From UBA2206 sp049303905 (GTDB lineage Bacteria > Patescibacteriota > Minisyncoccia > Moranbacterales > UBA2206), in the NCBI GenBank assembly GCA_049303905.1, contig JBAQNP010000017.1:1-64000 (forward strand): a stretch of DNA of 64,000 nt, written 5' to 3'. Both the position numbers and the translations under genes were made by a program. Below are positions 25,137-33,252 of this stretch, piece by piece; the first letter of the stretch is position 1; the number at the start of each line of letters is the position of its first letter. Under the pieces are notes generated by a model, which was not told the DNA's origin, searched no databases, and worked only from the letters and a program-made list of their open reading frames with translations.

Positions 25137-25826
25137 TTACCAACCTTTTTCTTCGAGACCTTTTTCAGCAGCATTTCTTTGCGCTTCTTGCTTGGATTGT
25201 CCTTCGCCTTTGGCAATCATTTCGTCCGCCAAATATACTCCGACTATAAATTTTTTGTCATGATCTGGTCCAGCCTCTTCCAAGACTCGATATGATGGGG
25301 TAATTCCCGCCTTATCCTGTGATTCTTCTTGAAAACGAGATTTTGGATCCATATATAATTTATTTTCAATTATATTTGGCAATTCACACACCACATTTTT
25401 CATGATAAATTCTTGGCATGCACTGTAGCCTTTTTCTTTTTGATCCAGATAGATTGCGCCCGTAATGGCTTCAAAAGCATTAGCCATCAGATATTGGCGG
25501 GCGCGTCCAGTATCTTTGGTTTCTCCGCGACTCATCAAAAGATATTCTTCAATGCCTAATCTTTTGGAAATTTTGGCTAACATTTCACCATTAACCAAGG
25601 CTGCTCGCCAATTAGTGAGCTCTCCTTCTTGATTAGAATAATTTTTATACAGATATTCCGTCACAACAATTTCTAGAACTGCGTCTCCTAAAAATTCTAA
25701 TCGTTCATTATGTTCCAATTTGTGGCCTCGATGCTCATTAAGATAGGAGCGATGTGTCATCGCTTGTTTCAAAAGATTAATATCGTTAAATTTAACACCA
25801 ATTTTTTTGGCTAATTCTTCTATCAT
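25137..25826 (-). CDS. rnc: Ribonuclease III
   Basis: Double-strand-specific endoribonuclease for rRNA and structured mRNA processing. Catalytic signature NERLEFLGDAVLE (about 40-52), second acidic site in NAFEAITGAIYLD, and a C-terminal double-stranded RNA-binding domain (SRFQEESQDKAGITPSYRVLEEAGPDHDKKF...). 229 aa, full length. Its start overlaps the end of nusB by 4 nt. The many long RNA hairpins of this genome are potential substrates. Confidence 0.97.
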   Translation of the reverse strand: MIEELAKKIGVKFNDINLLKQAMTHRSYLNEHRGHKLEHNERLEFLGDAVLEIVVTEYLYKNYSNQEGELTNWRAALVNGEMLAKISKRLGIEEYLLMSRGETKDTGRARQYLMANAFEAITGAIYLDQKEKGYSACQEFIMKNVVCELPNIIENKLYMDPKSRFQEESQDKAGITPSYRVLEEAGPDHDKKFIVGVYLADEMIAKGEGQSKQEAQRNAAEKGLEEKGW

Positions 25827-26317
25827 GCGTTTTCTTTATTCTTAGTTGATTTATTCTTAGTTGATTTATCCTTTTTTGAAATATCATTTTTTAGTGGCTC
25901 TCCCAATTCGCGGTATATCGTACCAAGCACACCATTAACAAACCGTCCGGAAGATTCTCCGCCAAAAGATTTAGCCAGTTCAATAGATTCATTAATCGCT
26001 ACTTTTGGCGGAACTTCTTCATAACTTCCAAAAAGAAGTTCGTAAATTCCCAAGCGTAAAATATTGCGATCAACTATTGTCACTTGATCAAGTGGCCACT
26101 CTGGGGCGCATTTTTCGATCAATGGATCAATTTTGTCCACATTTTTTATTATATTTTCTACCAAGGAATGTAAAAAATCAGTCTCGTCCATTCCGGGTCC
26201 GAACTCTTTGATATTTTTGGAAATTATCTCCTCTACTTTGGAATTGTCTTTTTTGTTGAAATCCCACTCATAGAGACATTGCATCGCAATTGATCTTGAT
26301 AAATGCCTATTGGCCAT
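25823..26317 (-). CDS. nusB: Transcription antitermination factor NusB
   Basis: RNA-binding protein of rRNA antitermination. NusB family features: N-terminal SRSIAMQCLYEWDF, central DQVTIVDRNILRLGIYELLF, and VAINESIELAKSFGGESSGRFVNGVLGTI. The last 20 residues are a Lys/Ser-rich low-complexity tail. Translationally coupled to rnc. Confidence 0.96.
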   Translation of the reverse strand: MANRHLSRSIAMQCLYEWDFNKKDNSKVEEIISKNIKEFGPGMDETDFLHSLVENIIKNVDKIDPLIEKCAPEWPLDQVTIVDRNILRLGIYELLFGSYEEVPPKVAINESIELAKSFGGESSGRFVNGVLGTIYRELGEPLKNDISKKDKSTKNKSTKNKENA

Positions 26318-26329
26318 AAAAAGTTCTGG

Positions 26330-26456
26330 AAATAAGTAAAGGAAGAAAAAGGAAATTTGCTCAAGAAAATAGAGATAAGAAATTAGAATTTTTATTTATT
26401 CTGTTTTCTATTTTCCTATTTCCTGAACTATTTTCTTATTTCTTCTTTACTGTTTT
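26330..26456. repeat. Word-palindrome hairpin between rpmF and nusB
   Basis: Left arm of GGAAATAAG/GAAAATAGAG words, right arm of CTATTTTCCTATTTC words; imperfect inverted repeat of about 60 bp per arm. Shares the core (A/G)TTCAGGAAATAG with the hairpins at 46490-46593 and 48040-48148. Confidence 0.65.
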
Positions 26457-26660
26457 CTATTTTTTGTTCTTTTTATTAATCTTTTTCATTGTGTTTATCA
26501 CTTCCTTGCCTTTGTAATATCCACATTTTGGACAAGCGATATGTCCTTCTATTTTGGCTTTGCAGTTAGGACAAGCAATCAAATCCTTTGATTTAAGCTT
26601 GTAGTGAACTCTAGCTCTATCTCTTCGGGCTTTTGTGTGACGTTGTCTTGCTACTGGCAT
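26457..26660 (-). CDS. rpmF: Ribosomal protein L32
   Basis: 67 aa. MPVARQRHTKARRDRARVHY N-terminus, then a four-cysteine zinc ribbon (CPNCKAKIEGHIACPKCGYY). Zinc-binding form. Lysine-rich C-terminus. Confidence 0.96.
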   Translation of the reverse strand: MPVARQRHTKARRDRARVHYKLKSKDLIACPNCKAKIEGHIACPKCGYYKGKEVINTMKKINKKNKK

Positions 26661-26704
26661 AGATTTATAATTTAACTTAATTACTAATATATATAACTTA
26701 TCAT

Positions 26705-27559
26705 TTAATTAGTCATTTGGCAAGAAAAAGAATTTTTGCAGACATATTCGATATCCCCTTTTTCATCTGTTCGCAAAACATTTATTTTTTTGACTTTGAG
26801 ACGCTCCAAAAGTTCCCCTGCTGGGTGGCCATAACTATTATTTTTGCCGACAGAAATAATGGCATCAATTGGATTAACTTTGTTCAAAAACTCTTGGCTG
26901 GTGGCATTTTTTGAACCATGATGAGAAACTTTCAGCACTTTTGAACTCAAATCAAATTTAGCATCCAAAAAAGCTGATTCTTTTTCCAAAGGAAAATCAC
27001 CCGTAAAAAGAAAAAAGTTTTGGCCATAAGTCAGTTTTGCTACGATTGAATCTGCGTTAGTATCTTTTGGGTTATTTATTAAATTAAAACTGGGATAAAT
27101 AATTGCCAAATTAGCTTCTTTGATTTTTATATTCATCCCCTCCTTACCTTTCAATCTTTCGATATTCTTATTTTCAATTATTTCTAAATAATTTTTATAC
27201 ACCTGCGAATCACTCTCGGCGCTATTATCAATCACTTTACCAATTTTATAATTTTTCATCACATCAATGAGTCCCCCGATATGATCCTGATCTGGATGAG
27301 TGGCGATAACTATTTCAATTTTTCTGTCCCAAAATGGAATATATTTTCCCAATTTTTCCATTTCCTTTTGACCGCTTGGCCCGCCGTCAATCAAAATCTG
27401 ATTTTGACCTTGCGAAATCATAATTGCATCACCCTGCCCAACATCAAAAAAAATAATCTTTAATTTTTGATTTTGAGAATGCCAAATGATACCAGCTAAA
27501 ATAAGGCTGATGGTAAATAGAAATATTAGGAAAAAATAGATGTGTTTTTTATGAGACAT
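26705..27559 (-). CDS. ComEC-type metallo-beta-lactamase domain protein
   Basis: Residues 1-30 contain a signal/anchor helix (IYFFLIFLFTISLILAGIIW). The rest is a metallo-beta-lactamase fold: FFDVGQGDAIMI, ATHPDQDHIGG with the metal-binding HxDxDH, TGDFP, KVSHHGSKNA and ISVGKNNSYGHP. This is the hydrolase normally fused to the C-terminus of ComEC; here it is a separate membrane-anchored protein next to the channel gene. ATG 27559 (MSHKKH) is chosen; upstream in-frame starts lie inside a dispersed repeat. Probably acts on incoming DNA outside the membrane in natural transformation. Confidence 0.9.
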   Translation of the reverse strand: MSHKKHIYFFLIFLFTISLILAGIIWHSQNQKLKIIFFDVGQGDAIMISQGQNQILIDGGPSGQKEMEKLGKYIPFWDRKIEIVIATHPDQDHIGGLIDVMKNYKIGKVIDNSAESDSQVYKNYLEIIENKNIERLKGKEGMNIKIKEANLAIIYPSFNLINNPKDTNADSIVAKLTYGQNFFLFTGDFPLEKESAFLDAKFDLSSKVLKVSHHGSKNATSQEFLNKVNPIDAIISVGKNNSYGHPAGELLERLKVKKINVLRTDEKGDIEYVCKNSFSCQMTN

Positions 27560-27567
27560 ACTCGTTT

Positions 27568-27624
27568 TCATGCTGAACAAGTTTTCAGCATCTACATCGG
27601 ATCCTGAAACAAGTTCAGGATAAC
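27568..27624. repeat. Inverted pair of CTGAAC-type repeats
   Basis: Two opposite copies of a short palindromic unit, TCATGCTGAACAAG...CAGCATCT (27568-27593) and GGATCCTGAAACAAGTTCAGG (27599 on), fill the gap between the two comEC-derived genes. Same family as 52065-52144 and 57836-57898. Confidence 0.8.
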
Positions 27625-29081
27625 ATTTTATTTTTATTTTTTAAAAAATAAATTACTCCTGCTAAAATTATATACCAAATCACCACTCCCCACCACGCGA
27701 TTTTCATTTCGATTGAGGCATATTTAAAACTAGCCAAATAATTTATAGTGACTGTTTCATATTTCAAAGGTAAATAAGTCAACCAAGAAAAAATAATTGC
27801 GATTGGTTCAAAAACAAAACTAAACATAATTGCCACAAAACCCAAGAGCATTGTGAGTGGAACAATGGGCAGAATTAGAATGTTCGCCAGAAGTGAAATA
27901 AGCGAAAGTGTTTTGAAATTAAACATAATAATCGGCAAAACAAAAATCTGCGCGGAAAGTGAAAGCAAGAGAATTTCTGCAATTGTAGAGAAGAGGCTCT
28001 GCTTTGTTTCTACAAAATGCAAAAAATAATTTTCGAAAAATGGATAGAGGTAAACTATGCCTATTGTCGCCAGAAAAGAAAGCTGAAATCCGATATCCCA
28101 GCGAAGAAGAAGCGGGTTAGCAAAAAGCATCACACAGGCGGAAAACAAAATCGCATTCTGAGCATTTCCCAATCGACCATTTTTCATCGCCCAAATGAGA
28201 AGCACGCCCATTAGCCCGGCCCGCACTGCCGAAGCGCTGAGTCCCGTAAGAATCACAAAAAGAATAATGCCTGTTACCGCAAACCAAAAAGCTTGCCGGC
28301 GCCAGAGTCCTAAAAATATCCCCAAAAGCATTAGATATTCCGCAATGATCGTCACGTTGTAACCGGACACTGCCACAATATGCGTCATGCCCGTGCGCGA
28401 GAAATCATCTTTCACCTCTTTTGACAATTGGTTACTTCCGCCCAAAAGAAGACCTGAAAGAAGCCCCGATTGTGGCGCAGGAATCAGTTGATTTATATTT
28501 TCGTTAAATTCGTTTTTTATTTTAATGAGAATTGCCAAAAATCTATTCCCCCTATTTTCACTTAATTTTTCTATTTTGGGATTTTTGCATTCATAAAAAA
28601 TTCCGTCTTTCGCCAAATACATTTGATAGTCAAAACTGCCGTCGAAATTTTTCGGCCTTTCCAACTGACAATTTATTCTTAGTGTATCGCCATAGCTGTA
28701 TTTCTCATAAATACTAGCGTTAAGCAAAAAAATTTCCATCTTGTTTTCAATTGGAGCAAGAACAAGTTGCTGAATTTTTTCTTTAATCATTGGCTCTTTG
28801 GAAATCACAACCACGCCAGAAAAATTATGTTTGTTCGCACTTAGGTTTTTTATTTTTTCTAATTTTCCAGAAACCAAAAATATCCCCAAAACAAAAAAAG
28901 CCATCGAAAATCCAACAATGGCCAACTTGTTTTTATAAAAAACAAAAATAACAATAAGCGCTAAAATCAAAAATAATAGAGTTGCAAAATTATCAATTAA
29001 TTTCGGATAATAAAAAGAAGCCGTCCCCACTCCTCCAATAAAAGATAATGCTAGAATGAAAAATATGCGAGATTTTTCCAT
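27615..29081 (-). CDS. comEC: ComEC/Rec2 competence channel
   Basis: Membrane channel for DNA uptake. N-terminal helices and the soluble DUF4131-like region (residues about 60-190), then the Competence domain with LLSGLLLGGSNQLSKEVKDDFSRTGMTHIVAVSGYNV and about eight further membrane helices. 488 aa; the beta-lactamase domain is encoded separately just downstream. No comEA is nearby. Confidence 0.93.
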   Translation of the reverse strand: MEKSRIFFILALSFIGGVGTASFYYPKLIDNFATLLFLILALIVIFVFYKNKLAIVGFSMAFFVLGIFLVSGKLEKIKNLSANKHNFSGVVVISKEPMIKEKIQQLVLAPIENKMEIFLLNASIYEKYSYGDTLRINCQLERPKNFDGSFDYQMYLAKDGIFYECKNPKIEKLSENRGNRFLAILIKIKNEFNENINQLIPAPQSGLLSGLLLGGSNQLSKEVKDDFSRTGMTHIVAVSGYNVTIIAEYLMLLGIFLGLWRRQAFWFAVTGIILFVILTGLSASAVRAGLMGVLLIWAMKNGRLGNAQNAILFSACVMLFANPLLLRWDIGFQLSFLATIGIVYLYPFFENYFLHFVETKQSLFSTIAEILLLSLSAQIFVLPIIMFNFKTLSLISLLANILILPIVPLTMLLGFVAIMFSFVFEPIAIIFSWLTYLPLKYETVTINYLASFKYASIEMKIAWWGVVIWYIILAGVIYFLKNKNKMLS

Positions 29082-29084
29082 TTT

Positions 29085-29306
29085 TTATTTTGATATTTCC
29101 ACTAGTTTTTTTTGTGTAGATTTTCCACCAATAATTAACACTAGACTTTTTGGTACATCGAAATGCTCCGCCAAAATTTCAATTAACATTTTATTAGCCT
29201 CGCCGTCAACTGGTGGTGCAGTAAGTTTCACCTTATATTCTCCTTCAGAAATTTTTTCTACTTTATTTTGGCTTGAGCGTGGGATTACTTTTACATAAAT
29301 TCTCAT
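29085..29306 (-). CDS. DUF167 (YggU) family protein
   Basis: 73 aa. MRIYVKVIPRSSQNKVEKI, LTAPPVDGEANKMLIEILAEHF and LIIGGKSTQKKLVEI are the standard DUF167 signature. Biochemical role unknown. It ends 3 nt before comEC starts, suggesting co-transcription. Confidence 0.93.
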   Translation of the reverse strand: MRIYVKVIPRSSQNKVEKISEGEYKVKLTAPPVDGEANKMLIEILAEHFDVPKSLVLIIGGKSTQKKLVEISK

Positions 29307-29316
29307 AATAATATAA

Positions 29317-29410
29317 TGTCATCCCCGTGAATACGGGGATCCAGTCGCAAATCATTAAGTTTCTACACTAAATTCCCGCAGGAGTTTATGCTCGCGAAGC
29401 GGGTGCGGGA
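29317..29410. repeat. Composite palindromic repeat
   Basis: TGTCATCCCCGTGAATACGG...GATCCAGT at 29317-29345, a 20-nt spacer, and a degenerate opposite copy ACTAAATTCCCGC...GCGGGAATAACA. Same family as the in-frame unit in hsdMS. Confidence 0.75.
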
Positions 29411-29420
29411 ATAACAAAGG

Positions 29421-30296
29421 CTAATTATTTATATTAATTTTTTGCCTAATTAAATTGAAAATTCTAGAAACTAAATTAACCGCAAAGAGAAACATCAAAA
29501 ATGCATTAGCATAAATAAAAATATTTCGCACAACCACATTTTTCATATCCGTTCCGAGTTGGAGCGCGTGAAGAATCACGAAAATCCACAAAGCTAAATT
29601 GAAGAAATGGATAAATCGCCAGACACGAAAATTGATAAATTTTCGAAGATATGAACTGACAATTAATGCTAGCATTAAATAGAAAGAAACAACCCCCATT
29701 GCAAGATAAATTGGTTCTACGCCAGCCCTAGTTGCGCTTTCTGAAAGAGGAAAAAATGGCACAAAAATATTAACCCAATTAAAAGCGAGAAATTTATCAA
29801 AAAGCAAACTCACTCCATGAAGCAAAGCAAACAACAGAGCTTGCACTGAAATCCAACCGTGAATATCCAAAGAATAAATCGGTGAAATTATTTTTTTCAA
29901 GATTGGGTTTCGAATAGCAATTCCAAAAAATATCGAAAGATACAGAAGAAAGAATCCAATCAAAGCACTGGCGCGTGTAAGATACCATCCCCAAGGAACT
30001 TCAATTTCTGATAAATTTGCATTGTAAACCTCCACAATCGATGGCGAAGTTCTATCTAGGGGATCAGTACCACTTATCACTTCTGCTCCGTCGATTATTC
30101 CGTCTTGATCAGTATCTGGATTTTTCTCATTTGTGTTATATATTTGTTTTTCCCCTTCATCAGTAAGACCATCTAAATCACTATCAATGACAATTTCACT
30201 TCCATAGTCAACTTTTTTTTCTTCTGCTTTCGCAAAATTAAAATTAAATATGAAAATAGATATAACTACTAACACTAAGGCTGATTGTTTTTTCAT
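29421..30296 (-). CDS. Calcium-motif ferric-reductase-like membrane protein
   Basis: 291 aa. Signal peptide (residues 1-24, ending AKA), then two thrombospondin-type-3/EF-like calcium loops (DSDLDGLTDEGE and DTDQDGIIDGAE), a linker, then six membrane helices of the ferric-reductase/MsrQ type. Candidate haem ligands: His in ALLHGVSLL and the pair in FIHFFNLALWIFVILHAL. No FAD or NAD domain is attached. It lies next to apbE, so a transmembrane haem electron conduit working with a flavoprotein is plausible (inference). Confidence 0.8.
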   Translation of the reverse strand: MKKQSALVLVVISIFIFNFNFAKAEEKKVDYGSEIVIDSDLDGLTDEGEKQIYNTNEKNPDTDQDGIIDGAEVISGTDPLDRTSPSIVEVYNANLSEIEVPWGWYLTRASALIGFFLLYLSIFFGIAIRNPILKKIISPIYSLDIHGWISVQALLFALLHGVSLLFDKFLAFNWVNIFVPFFPLSESATRAGVEPIYLAMGVVSFYLMLALIVSSYLRKFINFRVWRFIHFFNLALWIFVILHALQLGTDMKNVVVRNIFIYANAFLMFLFAVNLVSRIFNLIRQKININN

Positions 30297-30304
30297 TTTT
30301 TATA

Positions 30305-30386
30305 GCTTACTAAAGTACGAATCTAGCTAAATTACGAATAAAGACAATAAGTATTAGTAATTTCGTTTAATTCGTATTTTCGTAAA
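30305..30386. repeat. Word-palindrome hairpin
   Basis: Arms of TTACTAAAGTACGAAT and TTCGTATTTTCGTAA words around a short centre; imperfect inverted repeat of about 36 bp per arm, same TACGAAT vocabulary as at rplJ/rplL. Confidence 0.65.
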
Positions 30387-31307
30387 TCAAATTATTTGTT
30401 TCATTTTTTCTGATAGATATATATTCCCTCGATAGTCCAAAAAAATTGCCGGGATTTTTTTCTGATTAGCATATTTCATTCCTTTTTTTTGACCCATGAG
30501 ATAGAGCACTTTAGCCAAAACATCAGCTTTTTCGCAAATTTCAGCTTTCACCGTCACTGATTTCAAGTCAAAAGAAAAATCATAAGGATGCATTGGATTA
30601 ATTAGGTGATGATATTTTTCTCCGCCGGCTTCCCATTTTTTTCTGGTTATACCTGAAGTCGCCACAGCTGAATTTTCTAAATTTATAATTATTTTTTCTT
30701 TCGCAATTCCTTCAACTTCTATCCCCCACCTTTCTCCTTGCTCATCTTTTCCTTTGGCGAAAATATCTCCGCCAGAATCAATTAGAAAATTTTGCCAGCC
30801 GGAATTTTCCAAATACTGCGAAATTAAATCAGTAATGTAGCCTTTGGCAATTCCGGAAAAGTCCATTCTCCGCCCAAAATAAACTTGACTTTCTTTTATT
30901 TTCAAATCATCTGATAATTTATTTTTTGGAAAAATTTTGTCTTTTTCAATTTTTCCTTGCGAAAAAAAATTGGCTTTGAAATCCTTTTTATATCCAACAT
31001 CTTCTAGAACTTCTATTATTCTAGGATCAAAATAACCTTCACTTTCTTTGTGATATTCCAAAGATTTTTGCGCTAAATGCAAAATATCTTCGGAAACATT
31101 CTCGAAAATATTGAGACTAGAATTTAGTTTTGAAATTTCACTTTTTTCAATAAATCGACTAAGTATTTTTTCTTTTTCTTGATATATTTTTTTTATCTCC
31201 TCCAGAATATCCTTCGCATCTTCAATTGTTTTTTCTCTGTCAATAACTAAAAATATTCTTATCTCTGTGCCTAGTGCTCTAAATTCCTGCAAAAAAATTG
31301 AATTCAT
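30387..31307 (-). CDS. apbE: FAD:protein FMN transferase (ApbE)
   Basis: Covalently attaches FMN to Thr/Ser of extracytoplasmic flavoproteins. ApbE features: LSRF near residue 50, YFDPRIIEVL, DFSGIAKGYITDLISQYL, FLIDSGGDIFAKG, SGITRKKWE and HHLINP with metal ligands. No signal peptide or lipobox is present at the N-terminus (MNSIFLQEFRALGTEIRIF), unlike exported ApbE. 306 aa. One nucleotide from the acidic gene upstream, so co-transcribed. No [ST]-G-A-[ST] acceptor motif was spotted in the neighbours. Confidence 0.93.
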   Translation of the reverse strand: MNSIFLQEFRALGTEIRIFLVIDREKTIEDAKDILEEIKKIYQEKEKILSRFIEKSEISKLNSSLNIFENVSEDILHLAQKSLEYHKESEGYFDPRIIEVLEDVGYKKDFKANFFSQGKIEKDKIFPKNKLSDDLKIKESQVYFGRRMDFSGIAKGYITDLISQYLENSGWQNFLIDSGGDIFAKGKDEQGERWGIEVEGIAKEKIIINLENSAVATSGITRKKWEAGGEKYHHLINPMHPYDFSFDLKSVTVKAEICEKADVLAKVLYLMGQKKGMKYANQKKIPAIFLDYRGNIYLSEKMKQII

Positions 31308-31664
31308 CTATTCGAATTTATCCACTATGCCATTTAGATTTTTGTCTTCTGCGATATAGATTTCTGCAACTGCTGGATGTGGATCGGTTTCATCCAAAAT
31401 TCCATCGCCATCGCTATCCTTGTAAATTGTAGTTTTTGTTGTGGTTTCAACTTTCGTGGAAACGGAAGGTTGAGTAACAACAGTTTTTGTCGTAGTTTTA
31501 GGTTTATAATCCTCATCATCCTCATCATCCTCGTCATCATCGTCATCATCTTCATCCTCCCTTTCCTCTGTTTCATTGTCATCATCAGCTTTGACAAAAT
31601 AAAAAGTTGTTGCGAAAAACACAGGAATCAAAAGTATAAAAATAAATTTAAAAAATTTTTTCAT
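31308..31664 (-). CDS. Secreted acidic calcium-motif protein
   Basis: 118 aa. Signal peptide (KFIFILLIPVFFATTFYFVKA), an Asp/Glu run of about 25 residues, a Thr/Val-rich linker, and two calcium-loop motifs (DSDGDGILDETD and EDKNLNGIVDKFE). Likely extracytoplasmic and metal-binding. It shares the calcium-loop design with the ferric-reductase-like protein two genes on. Confidence 0.75.
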   Translation of the reverse strand: MKKFFKFIFILLIPVFFATTFYFVKADDDNETEEREDEDDDDDDEDDEDDEDYKPKTTTKTVVTQPSVSTKVETTTKTTIYKDSDGDGILDETDPHPAVAEIYIAEDKNLNGIVDKFE

Positions 31665-31672
31665 AATATAAA

Positions 31673-32014
31673 CTACGATGTTTTAGTTTTTGTAGTAGTT
31701 TTTTTCGCCGGTACTGGCACGCTAGTAGTGGTAGTTTTAGCCGTCACATTATCAACTTGTTTTGTTTCTTTTGAAGAATTATTTAGACTCCTCAGTTTGG
31801 CCTCTCTATCTTCGAAAATTGCAGTTTGCTTTTCTAAAATTTTTGAATCAATTGAGCCAGTATTTAATAACGCTTCTTTTTGCGCCAACAGTCTATCACT
31901 GTCCTTATTTTTAATTATTAAAAAACCAATCACTAGTAGGAGTGCGTTGATTATAAAAACTAAGACGCTGCTTGATTTAATTCCGCCCAAGGCGGATGAA
32001 ATTTTTCCTGCCAT
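31673..32014 (-). CDS. Single-pass membrane protein
   Basis: 113 aa: a membrane helix at about 17-34 (VLVFIINALLLVIGFLII), a charged helical segment, and a Thr/Lys/Val-rich tail. Unrecognised. It lies between nrdG and the acidic protein in one orientation, with gaps of 28 and 8 nt. Confidence 0.7.
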   Translation of the reverse strand: MAGKISSALGGIKSSSVLVFIINALLLVIGFLIIKNKDSDRLLAQKEALLNTGSIDSKILEKQTAIFEDREAKLRSLNNSSKETKQVDNVTAKTTTTSVPVPAKKTTTKTKTS

Positions 32015-32042
32015 AAATTAATTATATAACAATTTAAAAAAA

Positions 32043-32741
32043 TTATCTAATCCCCATTTGTCCAAAATTTTTCTCAATTTTTTCTTTGATTTTTTCCAAA
32101 TCAATCTTTTTATTTTTTGTTTTATTTTTCAATTTCGGATCAAGAATTTTTGTTTCCTCATATTTTTGAAGCCAATAAACATGCGCACCCTTGATCCACT
32201 TGGCAATTTCCAAAAAATCTTTCTGGGTATGAATCCCCGGAACAACTGTGGTGCGAAATTCATAAGCGATCCTGCTATTCATAATCAAATCAACACTCAA
32301 TTTTATCCTTTCTTCATCTATTTTAACTCCAGCCGTTTCGCTATATCGCTTAATTTGGTTTTTAATATCCATCGCGATATAATCCACCAATTTCGAATCG
32401 ATAATTTTTTTGAGGACATCCGGCCGACTACCATTAGTGTCGAGTTTCACCAAAAAACCCAATTTTTTTATTTTCCTTATAAATTCTATAATATCCACTT
32501 GGATGGTTGGTTCACCTCCCGTAATACACACGCCCTGCAATTTATCTTTCCTTTTTTTTAAAAATTCAAAAAATTCTTTTTCTGAGTTATTATGTAGCGA
32601 CAGGTCGCGACCTGTCCCTACAACTAATTCTGGATTATGGCAAAATGGGCAACGGAAAGAACAACCACTAGTAAAAACCGTCGTGGCTAATTTGCCAGGA
32701 TAATCGATAAGGGTTAATTTTTGAAAGCCACCAATAATCAT
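32043..32741 (-). CDS. nrdG: Anaerobic ribonucleotide reductase activating enzyme
   Basis: Radical-SAM enzyme that makes the glycyl radical on NrdD. CSFRCPFC (27-34) gives the CxxxCxxC cluster; GVCITGGEPTIQ and KLDTNGSRPD follow. 232 aa with a SPASM-free C-terminus. The N-terminus FQKLTLIDYPGKLATTVFTSG is typical of the long NrdG/PflA-like type. A palindromic repeat is inserted in frame after CHNPELV. The order nrdR-nrdD-stub-nrdG places the whole anaerobic dNTP pathway together. Confidence 0.93.
   Translation of the reverse strand: MIIGGFQKLTLIDYPGKLATTVFTSGCSFRCPFCHNPELVVGTGRDLSLHNNSEKEFFEFLKKRKDKLQGVCITGGEPTIQVDIIEFIRKIKKLGFLVKLDTNGSRPDVLKKIIDSKLVDYIAMDIKNQIKRYSETAGVKIDEERIKLSVDLIMNSRIAYEFRTTVVPGIHTQKDFLEIAKWIKGAHVYWLQKYEETKILDPKLKNKTKNKKIDLEKIKEKIEKNFGQMGIR
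32593..32622. repeat. Palindromic repeat in frame inside nrdG
   Basis: TGTAG-CG-ACAGGTCGCGACCTGT-CC-CTACA, a 30-nt near-perfect palindrome encoding VGTGRDLSLH, between the radical-SAM cysteine motif and the next conserved helix. Confidence 0.8.
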
Positions 32742-32754
32742 TTTAACATTTTAT

Positions 32755-32807
32755 CATATTAACATTTTAGCATTAGCAGTTTGTTAAAATGCTAAAATGT
32801 TAATATG
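32755..32807. repeat. 20-bp perfect inverted repeat upstream of nrdG
   Basis: CATATTAACATTTTAGCATT and its exact reverse complement with a 13-nt loop, preceded by a further TTAACATTTTA word. It lies in the 140-nt gap between the glycyl-radical stub and nrdG. Confidence 0.85.
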
Positions 32808-32825
32808 CTAATATAAAAAGATTTA

Positions 32826-32869
32826 TAAAAAATTAAGGGCGATATTCATCTAAAAGACAAACATCGCCC
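32826..32869 (-). terminator. Terminator after glycyl-radical stub
   Basis: GGGCGAT / ATCGCCC stem (32863-32869 with 32837-32843), followed on the minus strand by TTAATTTTTTA. Confidence 0.65.
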
Positions 32870-32884
32870 CACTATCTTTTTTGA

Positions 32885-33139
32885 TTAGCAGCAGGTTGCT
32901 GGCTTATACTCTTTTCTGTCCTTATATTCCTCTGTTTTGCCGGCGTTCCATTGTGACACTGGGCGGATATAGCCTACGATACGAGAATAAACTTCCGTTT
33001 CTTGAAAATTTCGCAGTACCGAATCAGCCTCATGACATTTTCGGCATTTGAAAAATTCTCCACTATTTGTTTCGTACTTCGCCACTTCATCGTCGTTTTC
33101 CAATTCTTTTTTGCAATCATGACATATTTGTTTTTTCAT
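32885..33139 (-). CDS. Stand-alone glycyl-radical and zinc-finger protein
   Basis: 84 aa. Residues 1-40 carry two CxxC pairs (CHDCKKEL, CRKCHE), a zinc finger. Residues 50-78 (EVYSRIVGYIRPVSQWNAGK then TEEYKDRKEY) are almost identical to the C-terminus of NrdD next door, including the glycyl-radical Gly in RIVGY. It ends in Cys-Cys. This is like a spare glycyl-radical cap, comparable in idea to GrcA/YfiD of formate lyase, or a regulator of NrdD. Catalytic domain absent. Confidence 0.8.
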   Translation of the reverse strand: MKKQICHDCKKELENDDEVAKYETNSGEFFKCRKCHEADSVLRNFQETEVYSRIVGYIRPVSQWNAGKTEEYKDRKEYKPATCC

Positions 33140-33149
33140 ATTTGTTTTT

Positions 33150-33247
33150 ACCCTATGGAGTAATTATATAACAACGCCACAGGATTGATAATTATAAAAT
33201 AAATTAATTTAGTTTTTGTTAATTTTTAAGTCCGTACTCCATAGGGT
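33150..33247. repeat. 13-bp inverted repeat bracketing the stub's promoter region
   Basis: ACCCTATGGAGTA (33150-33162) and TACTCCATAGGGT (33235-33247) are exact inverted copies 72 nt apart, filling the gap between nrdD and the stub. AT-rich DNA between them could hold a promoter. Confidence 0.75.
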
Positions 33248-33252
33248 GAATT

